42,021 nt of DNA from Betaproteobacteria bacterium. GTDB lineage: Bacteria > Pseudomonadota > Gammaproteobacteria > Burkholderiales > Casimicrobiaceae. The translations under genes were made by a program, and so were the position numbers. This document shows positions 31,962 through 39,664 of the stretch, one piece after another (position 1 is the first letter of the stretch; the number at the start of each line of letters is the position of its first letter). The notes beneath the pieces were generated by a model. That model was not told the DNA's origin, did not search any database, and saw nothing but the letters and a program-made list of their open reading frames with translations. Location of the stretch: assembly GCA_016704895.1 (NCBI GenBank), contig JADIZG010000027.1, forward strand, positions 1 to 42,021. The letters run 5' to 3'.

Positions 31962-32945
31962 TCAGGACTTGCGCGAGGCAGCTGCGCGCCGCTTACGAGC
32001 CGGCGCGCGCGGCTTCATGCCGCGGGTCGCCTCCGAACGATGCAACGCCGCCATCGACTGATCCAACTCGTCGCGCAACCACCGGCGGAACGCGTCGAGC
32101 GGCGGCCAGTCCCTGAGCGCCGGCGGATAGACGAGGTGGTAGGGCTGCGCGTCCTCGTGCGCGACCGCGACCGGCGACAGGCGCACGAGCCTGCCGTCGA
32201 CGAGCGCGTCGGCCGCGTGGATCTCGCGGGCGAGCGCGAGCCCGAGGTTCTGCTCGACCGCCTGCAGCATGAGGCCCGCGTCGTTGAACGTCGCGACCGT
32301 CGTCGCGTTCACGCGCAGTCCCGCCGCAGCGAACCATGCCTGCCACAAGGCGCCGTCCCCGAGCAACGGCTCGCGCGCGAGCGCCTCGGGTTGCGCACCC
32401 ACGAGCCTGCGCGCCGCGGAAGGCGAGCCGACGACGATGAACGACGGCTGCTCGAACAGGCGTTCGGACTCGAGTCCCGCCCACGGGCCGATGCCCTGGC
32501 GGACGGCCGCGTGGAAGCCTTCGCGGACGAGGTCGACGACGTGCATCGACGCGTCGATCTCGAGCGGGAGCGCCGGATGCTGCTCGCGCCAGCGGCCGAT
32601 GCGCGGCAGCAGCCATCGGTTCGCGAACGACGGCAGCACGGTGACGCGCAGCCGCTGCGCCTCGCCGCCCGCCGCCGCGGCGGCCGCCTGCACGCCGTCG
32701 TCGAGCGTCGCGAGCGCCGACTGCACGCTGCGCAGCAGCGCCTGCCCCGCGGGATTGAGCACGACGCGGCGCCCGCGCCGGTCGAACAGCGCGAACCCGA
32801 GCTGCTCCTCGAGCCCGCGGATCTGCTGGCTCACCGCGCTGTGCGTCAGGTGCAGCACCTCCGCCGCCGCGCGCAGGTTCTGCAACTCGGCGACGGCGCG
32901 GAACGCCGTGAGGTTCGCGAGGGGAAGGCGAGGCGGGCGGGGCAT
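31962..32945 (-). CDS. LysR-family transcriptional regulator (GcvA-like)
   Basis: 327 residues. The N-terminal winged helix is standard: PLANLTAFRAVAELQNLRAA with AEVLHLTHSAVSQQIRGLEE and LGFALFDRRGRRVVLNPAG. The effector domain contains LRVTVLPSFANRWLLPRIGR, DLVREGFHAAVRQGIGPWAG and GLALAREIHAADALVDGRLV, matching the GcvA/AmpR-like subgroup. The C-terminal ~25 residues are strongly basic (KPRAPARKRRAAASRKS). It is divergent from two small genes, with direct repeats in the gap, so it probably controls them. The inducer is unknown. Confidence 0.9.
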   Translation of the reverse strand: MPRPPRLPLANLTAFRAVAELQNLRAAAEVLHLTHSAVSQQIRGLEEQLGFALFDRRGRRVVLNPAGQALLRSVQSALATLDDGVQAAAAAAGGEAQRLRVTVLPSFANRWLLPRIGRWREQHPALPLEIDASMHVVDLVREGFHAAVRQGIGPWAGLESERLFEQPSFIVVGSPSAARRLVGAQPEALAREPLLGDGALWQAWFAAAGLRVNATTVATFNDAGLMLQAVEQNLGLALAREIHAADALVDGRLVRLSPVAVAHEDAQPYHLVYPPALRDWPPLDAFRRWLRDELDQSMAALHRSEATRGMKPRAPARKRRAAASRKS

Positions 32946-32980
32946 AGGGGGCTCGCGCGTCGGTCGACTGGTCGGCTCAG

Positions 32981-33043
32981 CTTACCAACATGGTCGGATC
33001 TTTGCGATTCCCAGGCGACTGCTGGAGGCCTAGCCTTACCAAC
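32981..33043. promoter_or_regulatory. Direct repeat in the LysR divergent region
   Basis: CTTACCAAC occurs at 32981-32989 and 33035-33043, followed by ATGGTCGG and GTCGC respectively. The 54-bp separation (about five helical turns) suits a LysR tetramer binding two sites between its own gene and the divergent small genes. Confidence 0.45.
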
Positions 33044-33074
33044 GTCGCAACACCCCCGAAATCAGGAGCAAGCC

Positions 33075-33368
33075 ATGCCCCACGTCGACGAACTGCTCGG
33101 ACCCGCGACGCTCGCCGCCGCGGGCCTCGTCGTCGCGATCGCGCTGCAGCCCGTCGCGAGCCGTCACGCCGGCGCCGAGGCGCGGGTCGCCGCGGTGCCG
33201 GCGGTCGCAAGCGCCGACCGGGCGGCCGACCGCACCGCCGTCGTCCGGCTTCCGCCGGTCGAGGTCGTCGCGCGACGCGCCACCGAGATCGCCGGAGCCG
33301 AATGCGAGGGGGACGGCGCACCTGGCGGGCGAGCGATCGCCGGACGCGCCGCCGACGCGAACTCGTGA
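33075..33368 (+). CDS. Small single-pass membrane protein, unknown function
   Basis: 97 residues. The start is fixed by CAGGAGC 6-10 nt upstream. One hydrophobic helix near the N-terminus (LGPATLAAAGLVVAIALQPV), then an Ala/Arg-rich segment with PAVASADRAADRTAVVRLPP and VEVVARRA. I do not recognise a family. It is the first gene divergent from the LysR regulator, 52 bp before a DUF1127 gene, and may share its promoter. Confidence 0.6.
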   Translation: MPHVDELLGPATLAAAGLVVAIALQPVASRHAGAEARVAAVPAVASADRAADRTAVVRLPPVEVVARRATEIAGAECEGDGAPGGRAIAGRAADANS

Positions 33369-33420
33369 TCGCGATCGTCGCCCGCCCGCCCCCGCTCACC
33401 GACCACGAATGGAGATCGAG

Positions 33421-33675
33421 ATGAACGCCCCGACCGCCCACGCCGCCTACTCGAGCGCGCTTCCCCGGATCGCCCTGCTTGCGGTCGCGGCCGCGGAGGC
33501 GCTGTACGCGCTCGCGCTGCGGATCGACGCCTGGCTCGCCCGGCGCAGGCACGCCGCCGCCGACCGTCAGGCGCTCGCGAGCATGAGCGACCGCGACCTC
33601 ATGGACATCGGCATCAACCGCGCCAGCGTCGACGCGGTCGCGGGCGGCGCGTGGACGCGCGACTGGCCGCGTTGA
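33421..33675 (+). CDS. DUF1127-family small protein
   Basis: 84 residues; the ATG has GGAG 6 nt upstream. The hydrophobic N-terminal helix LPRIALLAVAAAEALYALAL is followed by the DUF1127 core WLARRRHAAADRQALASMSD with RDLMDIGINRASVDAVAGG. DUF1127 proteins are short, Arg-rich proteins common in alpha- and betaproteobacteria. Some bind RNA or regulate phosphate and carbon metabolism. LysR-linked copies are frequent. Function here is not known. Confidence 0.85.
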   Translation: MNAPTAHAAYSSALPRIALLAVAAAEALYALALRIDAWLARRRHAAADRQALASMSDRDLMDIGINRASVDAVAGGAWTRDWPR

Positions 33676-34095
33676 TCTCGAAACCGCGCCCGCGGCGACT
33701 CGATGCCGTGGGCGCAGCCCTTCCCCGCCGGGGTCGGCGCCGCCGCGCGGTGATCCCTGACAGCCGCCGACGGCGTCGGGGGGCATCTACGGTCGTGACA
33801 CTCCCCGCGCCGAAGCGCTAATCTTTCGTCGCGACTCCTGCGCGGGGTCCCGTCGCCTTTCCACCGCCGCCGTGTCGATCCGCCGGCCCGTCGTTCGACA
33901 CAAGCAGGGAGCCCGGATCCGCGCCGCCTTCCGGCGCCGAGTACACGCCCGAGCTGCGCGCGCAGGAGGACCGGCAGCGCGCCGAGATCGGGAAGCGCGC
34001 GAAGTCGGGCGGGCATTGAGCCTATCGTTCCCGACAGCGCCACCAGAGTCAGGATCCAACCCCTACTTTTCCCGCCCCCGACAAGGAGATTCGCG
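33676..34095. other. Gap with a possible gene remnant
   Basis: About 420 bp without a credible complete gene. A segment at 33891-34019 in one forward frame reads SFDTSREPGSAPPSGAEYTP then ELRAQEDRQRAEIGKRAKSG, then a stop, which looks like a real charged C-terminus. No start codon is found in the open stretch after the TAA at 33819. AAGGAG at 34083-34088 belongs to the next gene. Confidence 0.35.
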
Positions 34096-34509
34096 ATGCC
34101 GATCCAGCCCTACCTGTTCTTCGACGGTCGCTGCGAGGAGGCGATCGGGTTCTACCAGCGCGCGATCGGCGCGCAGGTCGAGACGATGATGCGGTTCAAC
34201 GAGAGCCCCGACCCGGTGCCCGAGGGCATGCTGCCGCCGGGGTCGGAGAACAAGATCATGCACGCGTCGCTGAAGATCGGCGACGGGACCGTGATGGCGT
34301 CCGACGGCGGCTGCTCGGGCAAGACGAGCTTCAACGGATTTTCATTGTCGTACGCGGTGCCGGACGAGGCCGCGGCGAAGCGCGCGTTCGACGCGCTCGC
34401 CGACGGCGGCCAGGTGCAGATGCCGCTTGGCAAGACCTTCTGGTCGCCGTGCTTCGGCATGCTGACCGACCGCTTCGGCGTCGCCTGGATGGTCGGCATC
34501 GCGCCGTAG
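34096..34509 (+). CDS. VOC-superfamily protein (PhnB/DUF899-like glyoxalase fold)
   Basis: 137 residues. PYLFFDGRCEEAIGFYQRAI at the start and IMHASLKIGDGTVMASDGGC, then FNGFSLSYAVPDEAAAKRAF and GGQVQMPLGKTFWSPCFGML, then DRFGVAWMVGI, form the PhnB-type vicinal-oxygen-chelate fold. The conserved WSPCFG and W near the end are present. The ribosome site AAGGAG lies 7 nt before the ATG. The enzymatic reaction of this subgroup is unknown. Confidence 0.9.
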   Translation: MPIQPYLFFDGRCEEAIGFYQRAIGAQVETMMRFNESPDPVPEGMLPPGSENKIMHASLKIGDGTVMASDGGCSGKTSFNGFSLSYAVPDEAAAKRAFDALADGGQVQMPLGKTFWSPCFGMLTDRFGVAWMVGIAP

Positions 34510-34535
34510 GCCGCGAGCGGCCCGCCGAACCGATC

Positions 34536-34577
34536 GATGGGGTCGGGTCGCGACAAGCGGAGTCCGACCCCGATATC
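34536..34577. repeat. GGGGTCGG inverted repeat after the VOC gene
   Basis: ATGGGGTCGGGTC and GAGTCCGACCCCGAT flank a ~13-nt loop, giving an 8-bp core stem with extensions. It resembles the GGGGTC-type palindromes elsewhere in this window and may act as a terminator. Boundaries are approximate. Confidence 0.45.
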
Positions 34578-34702
34578 CGCATCACCCGGTCTACCCCCTT
34601 CCGGAGGGCGCTGTGCTAATATCCGCGCGTTTTGCAGGGTCATATCGCGCGTCGCTGCGCACCGGCCGCGCGGACATCGGACGGCACCGAAGGGGGAATG
34701 CG

Positions 34703-35602
34703 ATGGGCAGATCGCGGATGGGGAGGGGGTTGCTGCTCGCGGCAGCGCTTTGCGCGAGCCCGATCGCGCTGGCGGACACGTTGTCGCTGCTGAACACGGT
34801 CAACCTGCCCGCGCAGTTCTCGGCGAGCGAAAACCTTCATCCCCCGGGGCTGGGCGTCGACGAAGGCGCCTCCGAGTTGCTGTTCGCCCAACAGTGCAAC
34901 CATCCGATCTACCGCACCGACCTCGACGGCAACCTGCTGGGGTCGGTCGCGGTCGACCAGAATACGTCACGAGCGTCGCGGCCGACGCGACGTACTACTA
35001 CTTCGCCGACTACACGGGCGAATTCGGCGAAATCGATCTTGGGCCTGATGCCGAAGGCCGGTCCGCCCTCGGCGGCGTTCTCGGCCGAGACCGCCGCCTA
35101 CGGTGGCTATCCGATCGACTTGCGCGGTGGCCAGATCTATCGGACCGAGCCCTCGTCCAACTACGACTGGAGCGACTTGAACCAGGTCCGCGTCGCCAAC
35201 GTCGCGACGCCGGACACGATCACCAGTACGATCTCGCTGCGGGCCAGCGGCATGGGCGATTTCGCGGTCGATCTCGACGGTGGCAACCTGTGGGTGCTCG
35301 AATGGAGCGGCGGGCGAATCCTCCGCTACGACCTGCAGAACGGCGGGGCGCCGCTCGACAGCTTCAGCCTCGGCCTGGAAGGCCAGACCGCCGGACTCAC
35401 CTACTTCAACGGCAGGCTCTACTACTACGACTGGGTCGCCAGTTCGGGCAGCACGCTGCGCATCTACGACATCGCGCGCGTGGCCGGTCCCGCGAGAGTG
35501 ACCGCGGTACCCGTGCCCGCCGCCTCGACCTGGTCGCTCGCCGCCGCTGCGCTGTTGCTCGGGTTCGTCGCGCTGCGACGGATGCGCGCGAGACCGCGAT
35601 AG
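34703..35602 (+). CDS. Secreted beta-propeller-like protein with exosortase-type C-terminal signal
   Basis: 299 residues as written. A signal peptide (LLLAAALCASPIALA) is followed by a repetitive beta-rich domain (QQCNHPIYRTDLDGNLLGSV, DFAVDLDGGNLWVLEWSGGR, EGQTAGLTYFNGRLYYYDWV). The C-terminus VPVPAASTWSLAAAALLLGF plus ALRRMRARPR is a PEP-CTERM/IPTL-like sorting signal: motif, one helix, Arg tail. Between 34960 and 35041 the true protein lies one frame over (EYVTSVAADATYYYFADYTG, then EFGEIDLG). A missing G after 34960 and an extra G at 35040-35042 would explain it, and together they restore the frame. Confidence 0.72.
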   Translation: MGRSRMGRGLLLAAALCASPIALADTLSLLNTVNLPAQFSASENLHPPGLGVDEGASELLFAQQCNHPIYRTDLDGNLLGSVAVDQNTSRASRPTRRTTTSPTTRANSAKSILGLMPKAGPPSAAFSAETAAYGGYPIDLRGGQIYRTEPSSNYDWSDLNQVRVANVATPDTITSTISLRASGMGDFAVDLDGGNLWVLEWSGGRILRYDLQNGGAPLDSFSLGLEGQTAGLTYFNGRLYYYDWVASSGSTLRIYDIARVAGPARVTAVPVPAASTWSLAAAALLLGFVALRRMRARPR

Positions 35603-35649
35603 CCCACACCGCTGCGGGCCGCGCCGCAGCGAACCGCAGCAGCGATGCC

Positions 35650-36588
35650 ATGACTGCTTCCGCCGCCTCGCAGCCGCTGTCCGAACGCGAGATCGACGAG
35701 CTCGAGGAGGTTCTCCTCGCGTTGCCGGAAGATCGCGGCAGCCTCGACGTGTCGATGCTCGACGGCTTTCTCGTCGGCGTGCTGCTGCAGCCGGACCCGG
35801 TGATGCCGTCGGAGTGGCTCCCGCTCGTGTTCGACGCGCCCGACGGCGAACCGATGATCCCGGGCGACCTCGACCGCGCGAAGCGCGTGATCGAACTGGT
35901 CATGCGCCACTACAACAACCTCGCGGCGCACATCGCGGCGCGGGAGCCTTTCGATCCGATCGTGTTCGACGTCGAGCGCACGGACGATCGGCCGATCGAG
36001 CCCGATCAGGAACTCGCTGCCCTGTGGCCCTGGGCGGCCGGCTTCATGAACGCGCTCGATGCCTTTCCCGGCCTGCTGGATCGATACGGGGACGACGAGG
36101 ACGTCGACGTCGCGATGCTCAACATCGTGCGCCACATCCCGCTCGACCCCGACGACACGAGCGACGTGGCGCTCGACCTGGCGCGCCAGCGGGACGAGGT
36201 CGACCGCGAGCTGCCGCTCGAGGACCTCGACGACGCGATCGAGCAGCTCGTGCTCGGCGTGATGGAGATCGCCGACATCACGCGTCCGCGCCAGCCGATC
36301 GAGCGCGCGCAGCCGAAGATCGGCCGCAACGATCCCTGCCCGTGCGGAAGCGGCCGCAAGTACAAGCAGTGCCACGGGCGCGACGCTTCGGGGACTTCGG
36401 GGTCAGGCCGTAACATTGCGGCCGTCGAGCGGGGCGGGCCTGTCGCGAGATCGCCCGAATGTTACGGCTCTGACCCCCAGTCATTCGGGACCGACGAGCA
36501 GGTCGAGTCCGACGTTCAGCACCTTCGCGAACCGCCGGGCACGGCCGGGCTCGCGCCCGACTCGTCCCGGATACGTGCGCCGCCGTGA
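35650..36588 (+). CDS. YecA/UPF0149-type protein with SEC-C zinc motif, extended by a REP-like repeat
   Basis: 312 residues as written; the genuine protein is about 250. Residues ~9-190 form the UPF0149 domain (LSEREIDELEEVLLALPEDR, SMLDGFLVGVLLQPDPVMPS, EWLPLVF, ALWPWAAGFMNALDAFPGLL). Residues ~230-247 are a complete SEC-C motif (IGRNDPCPCGSGRKYKQCHG) that binds zinc in SecA-associated proteins. YecA-like proteins ending this way are nucleic-acid or SecA-linked accessory factors. The normal stop is missing: from residue ~250 the frame passes through the palindrome at 36398-36477 and ends antisense to the HTH gene. The core is intact. Confidence 0.8.
   Translation: MTASAASQPLSEREIDELEEVLLALPEDRGSLDVSMLDGFLVGVLLQPDPVMPSEWLPLVFDAPDGEPMIPGDLDRAKRVIELVMRHYNNLAAHIAAREPFDPIVFDVERTDDRPIEPDQELAALWPWAAGFMNALDAFPGLLDRYGDDEDVDVAMLNIVRHIPLDPDDTSDVALDLARQRDEVDRELPLEDLDDAIEQLVLGVMEIADITRPRQPIERAQPKIGRNDPCPCGSGRKYKQCHGRDASGTSGSGRNIAAVERGGPVARSPECYGSDPQSFGTDEQVESDVQHLREPPGTAGLAPDSSRIRAPP
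36398..36477. repeat. REP-like palindromic element, copy 2
   Basis: The left arm CGGGGTCAGGCCGTAACATT (36398-36417) pairs with the right arm AATGTTACGGCTCTGACCCC (36458-36477), apart from two missing bases (AG) in the left arm. The core is the same as copy 1 at 15206-15287 (GGGGTCAGAGCCGTAA-type), with a ~40-nt loop. It lies at the 3' end of the YecA-like gene. Confidence 0.8.
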
Positions 36589-36850
36589 CGCCGACGGCCT
36601 GCGCGAGCGCTGCGGCCGTCATTCCACGATGCTCGCGCCAGACGCGGAGCGGCGATGCGCCGGCGAGGAGGCGGTCGACGACCTCGGCAGGAAAGGATTC
36701 CTCCCTCCCCTGCGCGTGTCGCTTCGCGTAACGCGCGAGCGCGGCGACGTCGCCTGCATCCTCGGCGAGGTCGGCCAGCGCGCGATACTCGTCGTAGGGA
36801 ATCACGGCGAACATCGGTTTCCCGTCGGACTCGAGGATCTTCGCGCTCAT
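36481..36850 (-). pseudogene. Antitoxin-like protein with Phd-type N-terminus and HTH, apparently frameshifted in the recognition helix
   Basis: The reading from 36850 is good for ~93 residues: MSAKILESDGKPMFAVIPYD with EYRALADLAED (Phd/YefM-like start), FPAEVVDRLLAGASPLRVWR, and the HTH EHRGMTAAALAQAVGVTAAH. Directly after AHVS the expected recognition and C-terminal helices appear in other frames: DESG, then REPGRARRFAKVLNVGLDLL, ending VGPE and TGA at 36481-36483. Indels near 36567-36570 and 36555-36558 would explain this. The gene starts within the toxin's stop (ATGA overlap). If the indels are sequencing errors, the antitoxin is intact; otherwise it has lost DNA binding. Confidence 0.68.
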
Positions 36851-37100
36851 CGGTAGGCATCCCCGCGCCGGGCGATGCGGATCACGTGGATCACGATGCG
36901 TTCGTCATGAAGGAGTAGAGGACGCGCCAATCCCCGATGCGCAGCCTGAAGCCGGGGTGTCCGGTGAGTTGCTTGACGCCGGGCATCGCATAGGGGTCGC
37001 GGGCGAGCCGGTCGAGCTTCCCGCACGCGCCGCGCCTCGTCGCGCGGCATCCGCAGCAGCGCCTTGACCGCGTCATGGCTGAATTCGAGCTTCCACGGCG
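36847..37100 (-). pseudogene. RelE/ParE-type toxin, broken by frameshifts and without a visible start codon
   Basis: Three successive frames give the pieces of one toxin: PWKLEFSHDAVKALLRMPRD with EARRVRE (from ~37092), then KLDRLARDPYAMPGVKQLTG with HPGFRLRIGDWRVLYS, then LHDERIVIHVIRIARRGDAY plus R-stop at 36847. Together they form a normal RelE/ParE mRNase fold. Indels are needed near 37018 and 36915. No ATG/GTG/TTG is in frame at the N-terminus. A near-consensus promoter lies just upstream. It is paired with the HTH antitoxin by a 4-nt overlap. Confidence 0.65.
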
Positions 37101-37108
37101 CGCAGGAA

Positions 37109-37137
37109 ATAGTAATTAGCAGTTAACTCTTTGTCAA
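37109..37137 (-). promoter_or_regulatory. Strong sigma-70 promoter for the RelE/HTH locus
   Basis: On the minus strand: TTGACA (37137-37132, exact consensus), 17 bp, TACTAT (37114-37109). It sits in a ~50-bp AT-rich island that stands out from the GC-rich surroundings and holds the 8-bp palindrome AGTTAACT (37121-37128) and the wider pair TAGTAA/TTACTA, which may be the antitoxin operator. Confidence 0.68.
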
Positions 37138-37321
37138 TTTATGGTTACTAGCTGAGGCAGACGGTCGCGCACCCTGCACCACGAACCCGCGGTCCCGCCC
37201 GGCATCATCCGCCCCACGCCGTCACGCCGCGATCGGTCGCTCGGCCGAACCGACGCCGTCCGTTCGGCGCGCCGGGTCGAGTAAGCTCGCGCTCACCAAC
37301 TTCGCGAGGAGTCACTCAGCC

Positions 37322-37633
37322 ATGACGAACGCCCTGACGGTCATCGCCGAAATTCGCGCCGCGCCAGGCAAGGGCGACGCGCTCGCGGCCTTTCTCGCCG
37401 AGCAGGTCGCGGCGGTGGTGAAGTCGGAGCCGGGCTGCCTCGCGTACCGCGCGCACCGATCGACCGCCGACCCGGACCTCTTCGCGTTCTACGAGACGTA
37501 CGTCGACGACGCGGCTTTCGAGGTCCACCGGCAGTCGCCGATCGTCGCGCAGTTCCGCCAGCGGCGCGATGCGCTGGGGCTCGTCGCGGGGCCGGCGAAG
37601 GTGACGACGTACCGGGCGATCGAGATTGCCTAG
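37322..37633 (+). CDS. Antibiotic biosynthesis monooxygenase (ABM/YgiN) domain protein
   Basis: 103 residues, a single ferredoxin-like ABM domain: LTVIAEIRAAPGKGDALAAF, VVKSEPGCLAYRAHRSTADP, LFAFYETYVDDAAFEVHRQS. GAGGAG lies about 12 nt before the ATG. Such proteins are dimers, often quinol or small-aromatic monooxygenases without cofactor, or merely ligand-binding. It stands alone and converges with the ModA-like gene. Complete; substrate unknown. Confidence 0.9.
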   Translation: MTNALTVIAEIRAAPGKGDALAAFLAEQVAAVVKSEPGCLAYRAHRSTADPDLFAFYETYVDDAAFEVHRQSPIVAQFRQRRDALGLVAGPAKVTTYRAIEIA

Positions 37634-37664
37634 CCCGCGTCCGGCCGTCGCAACGACGCGACGC

Positions 37665-38350
37665 TCAGGCGGGATCCATCCCGTTGCGGCGCTTGACCTC
37701 GGCGGTCCGGGGCGAACCCAGGTAAGCGAGCAGCCGGCGCGCCTCGTCGGGCGCGAGGACGTCGCGCAGACGCCGCCCGAGAACGTCGTGACGTGCTGGA
37801 TCGCCGGCGGCAGCGGGCCCGCGACGTCGATGCCCGGCAGGAACATGAGCTCGGAGAGCTGCTGGAAACCCAGCTCGACCGACCCTTCCGCCACCAGCTT
37901 GCCGACCGGGATCCCGGGCGCGGGCTTCACGATGCGGCTCGCGATCTCGGCCGCGATGCCCCAGCGCTCGAACAGCTTCGCCAGGTAATCGCCGCTGGGA
38001 CCGGTCGAATAGCTGACGCTGCGCGCGTGCCGCACCGCATTTCGGACAGCGTCCTCGGAGCCGATGTCGGGCCGCGGCGCGCCCGAGCGCACCGCGATCG
38101 CCACGCCCGAGCGCACGAGGTCGACGCGGCTGCCCGCGAGCGCGTGGCCCTCGGCGATCAGCTGGTCGACGACGTTCGACGCGAGGATCACGACGTCGAA
38201 GCGCTCGCCGGCGCGGACGCGCTTCGCGGCGTCGACGCCGCCGACCGATTCGATCGCGACCTTCGCTCCGGTCTCGCGTTCGTACGCGGACGTCAGGTCG
38301 GCCAGGACCTGACGGGTGGCCATCGAGGAGATGCCGGTGAGGGGGGTCAT
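37665..38350 (-). CDS. ModA-like periplasmic-binding-fold protein, frameshifted near the C-terminus
   Basis: About 228 residues after repair. The type II binding-protein fold of molybdate-binding proteins is visible: TGISSMATRQVLADLTSAYE, VAIESVGGVDAAKRVRAGER with FDVVILASNVVDQL, RSGVAIAVRSGAPRPDIGSE and ERWGIAAEIASRIVKPAPG. The C-terminal APDEARRLLAYLGSPRTAEV plus KRRNGMDPA is one frame over, restored by one base at ~37753. No signal peptide is present in any upstream codon. No ModB/ModC neighbour is visible, so the ligand is uncertain. Cytoplasmic relatives of this kind exist. Confidence 0.78.
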
Positions 38351-38554
38351 GGGCGCAAGCGGTCGAAACGGGCGTGTGGCGGGTTGTAGCGGGGACGCGG
38401 ATACGCGTCAAGCGACTGCCGGACTCGATCTCGGCGGCGCGCGGCGCGACGCGCCGTCGAGCGCTCCTCGCGCCCTCGGCGTCGGGGCGAAAATTCGCCT
38501 CGCAACGCCGGGCACGAGGCGTAGCATCGGCTCCGTCCATTCCAGGGCGAAACC

Positions 38555-39532
38555 ATGGCGGCATCGCGTTCCTCGTCGATACGGCGCGCCGGCAGGAGGC
38601 TGCTCTCCGCCGGCGTCGTCGGCGCCGCACTCGTCGCCGGATTCGCGCCGGCGCAGGCCGCCGAACCGGTCACCGGCGACGGCGAGTTCACCAGCCGCGG
38701 ACTCACCATGCCGGTCGCGTCCTCGGTCGCGTATCGCGGCAAGTCGCTGCTCGACAAGCAGGACGTGATCGTCGTCGCGATCAGCAACAGCCACTTCGAC
38801 CTTCCGTGGATGGCCCTGTTCCACGATCGCACGCGCCTGATCGAGAAGCGCTTCGCCGGCAGCAAGACGGCGGTCGTCCACCTCGAGTTCAGGCCCGACG
38901 GGTCCTACAAGGCCCACTCGTTCCACTTCGAGTCCGGCAACAACTGCGGCTACTGCGCCGGCAACCTGGGCGTGACCTCGACCGTGAAGATCGCCGGCGG
39001 TCGGATCGCCGGCACGCTCAGGATCAAGGACACCGACAAGAACGCCGACGTGAAGATCGACACGCCGATCCTCTCGGACGATCACGGCCCCGCGCTGCCG
39101 GCGGGCGGCGGCGACCCCGGGAAAGCCTACATGGCTTACCACGAGGCGATGGTCACCGGCGTGCCTGCCAAAGTCGTTCCGCACCTGTCGAAGGCGAACG
39201 GCAACTACATCGACGAGGCGGTGAAAAAGGGCAAGGGCGCGCAGATCATGAAGGTCTACGCCAAGGAGCACCCGGACAAGTCGGTGAAGATCGTCCGCGG
39301 CTGGTCGAAGGGCGACACGGCGCTCCTCCTGTGGGAAGGCGAAACCAGCATCCTGCGCCTCACCGGCGAGGCAGTGATGGTGCGCGAGGGTGGCCGCTGG
39401 GTGGTCGACGAGGAGCTCTCCGAGCTGAAGATGCAACAGGTCGGGTGTCGGAGGAGCCGCGCGATGACCGCCCGGCACGCGGACAACTTGTTCGCCGTCG
39501 CCAATCCGCGCGATGCAGCGCAGGCCAGCTAG
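38555..39532 (+). CDS. Exported protein of unknown function with C-terminus fused to a mazF fragment
   Basis: 325 residues. A signal peptide (RRLLSAGVVGAALVAGFAPA, QAA) precedes a beta-rich domain (SVAYRGKSLLDKQDVIVVAI, EFRPDGSYKAHSFHFESGNN with CGYC). A second domain from ~residue 188 resembles an NTF2-like cystatin fold (KAYMAYHEAMVTGVPAKVVP, KIVRGWSKGDTALLLWEGET, GEAVMVREGGRWVVDEE). From about residue 300 the sequence AMTARHADNLFAVANPRDAA matches the MazF protein encoded 2 kb downstream, so the natural end (near ELSELKMQ) has been replaced by a decayed mazF piece. I cannot assign a function. Confidence 0.7.
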   Translation: MAASRSSSIRRAGRRLLSAGVVGAALVAGFAPAQAAEPVTGDGEFTSRGLTMPVASSVAYRGKSLLDKQDVIVVAISNSHFDLPWMALFHDRTRLIEKRFAGSKTAVVHLEFRPDGSYKAHSFHFESGNNCGYCAGNLGVTSTVKIAGGRIAGTLRIKDTDKNADVKIDTPILSDDHGPALPAGGGDPGKAYMAYHEAMVTGVPAKVVPHLSKANGNYIDEAVKKGKGAQIMKVYAKEHPDKSVKIVRGWSKGDTALLLWEGETSILRLTGEAVMVREGGRWVVDEELSELKMQQVGCRRSRAMTARHADNLFAVANPRDAAQAS

Positions 39533-39664
39533 ATCCTTGACGACCAGGTCGGGTCGTTCGGCTGGCGCAAGCGCCGGGCGCGGAGGCATCCGTGGGGCAA
39601 GGTGACGGCGGAAGCGCTGCAGGACGTCTGCGATCGGCTGAATGCGATCGTGCAGCTCGCTTAG
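39446..39664 (+). pseudogene. 3' fragment of a mazF/pemK toxin gene with internal stop
   Basis: About 220 bp closely matching the 3' half of the intact mazF at ~41555-41761, including a nearly identical final ~100 bp (FGWRKRRARRHPWGKV versus FDWRKRRARRHPWGRV; LQDVCDRLNAIVQLA in both). The TAC after CAGGCCAGC has become TAG (39530-39532), which now terminates the upstream exported-protein gene. The frame then stays open to a TAG at 39662-39664. The 5' half of mazF and any mazE are absent. Confidence 0.82.
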
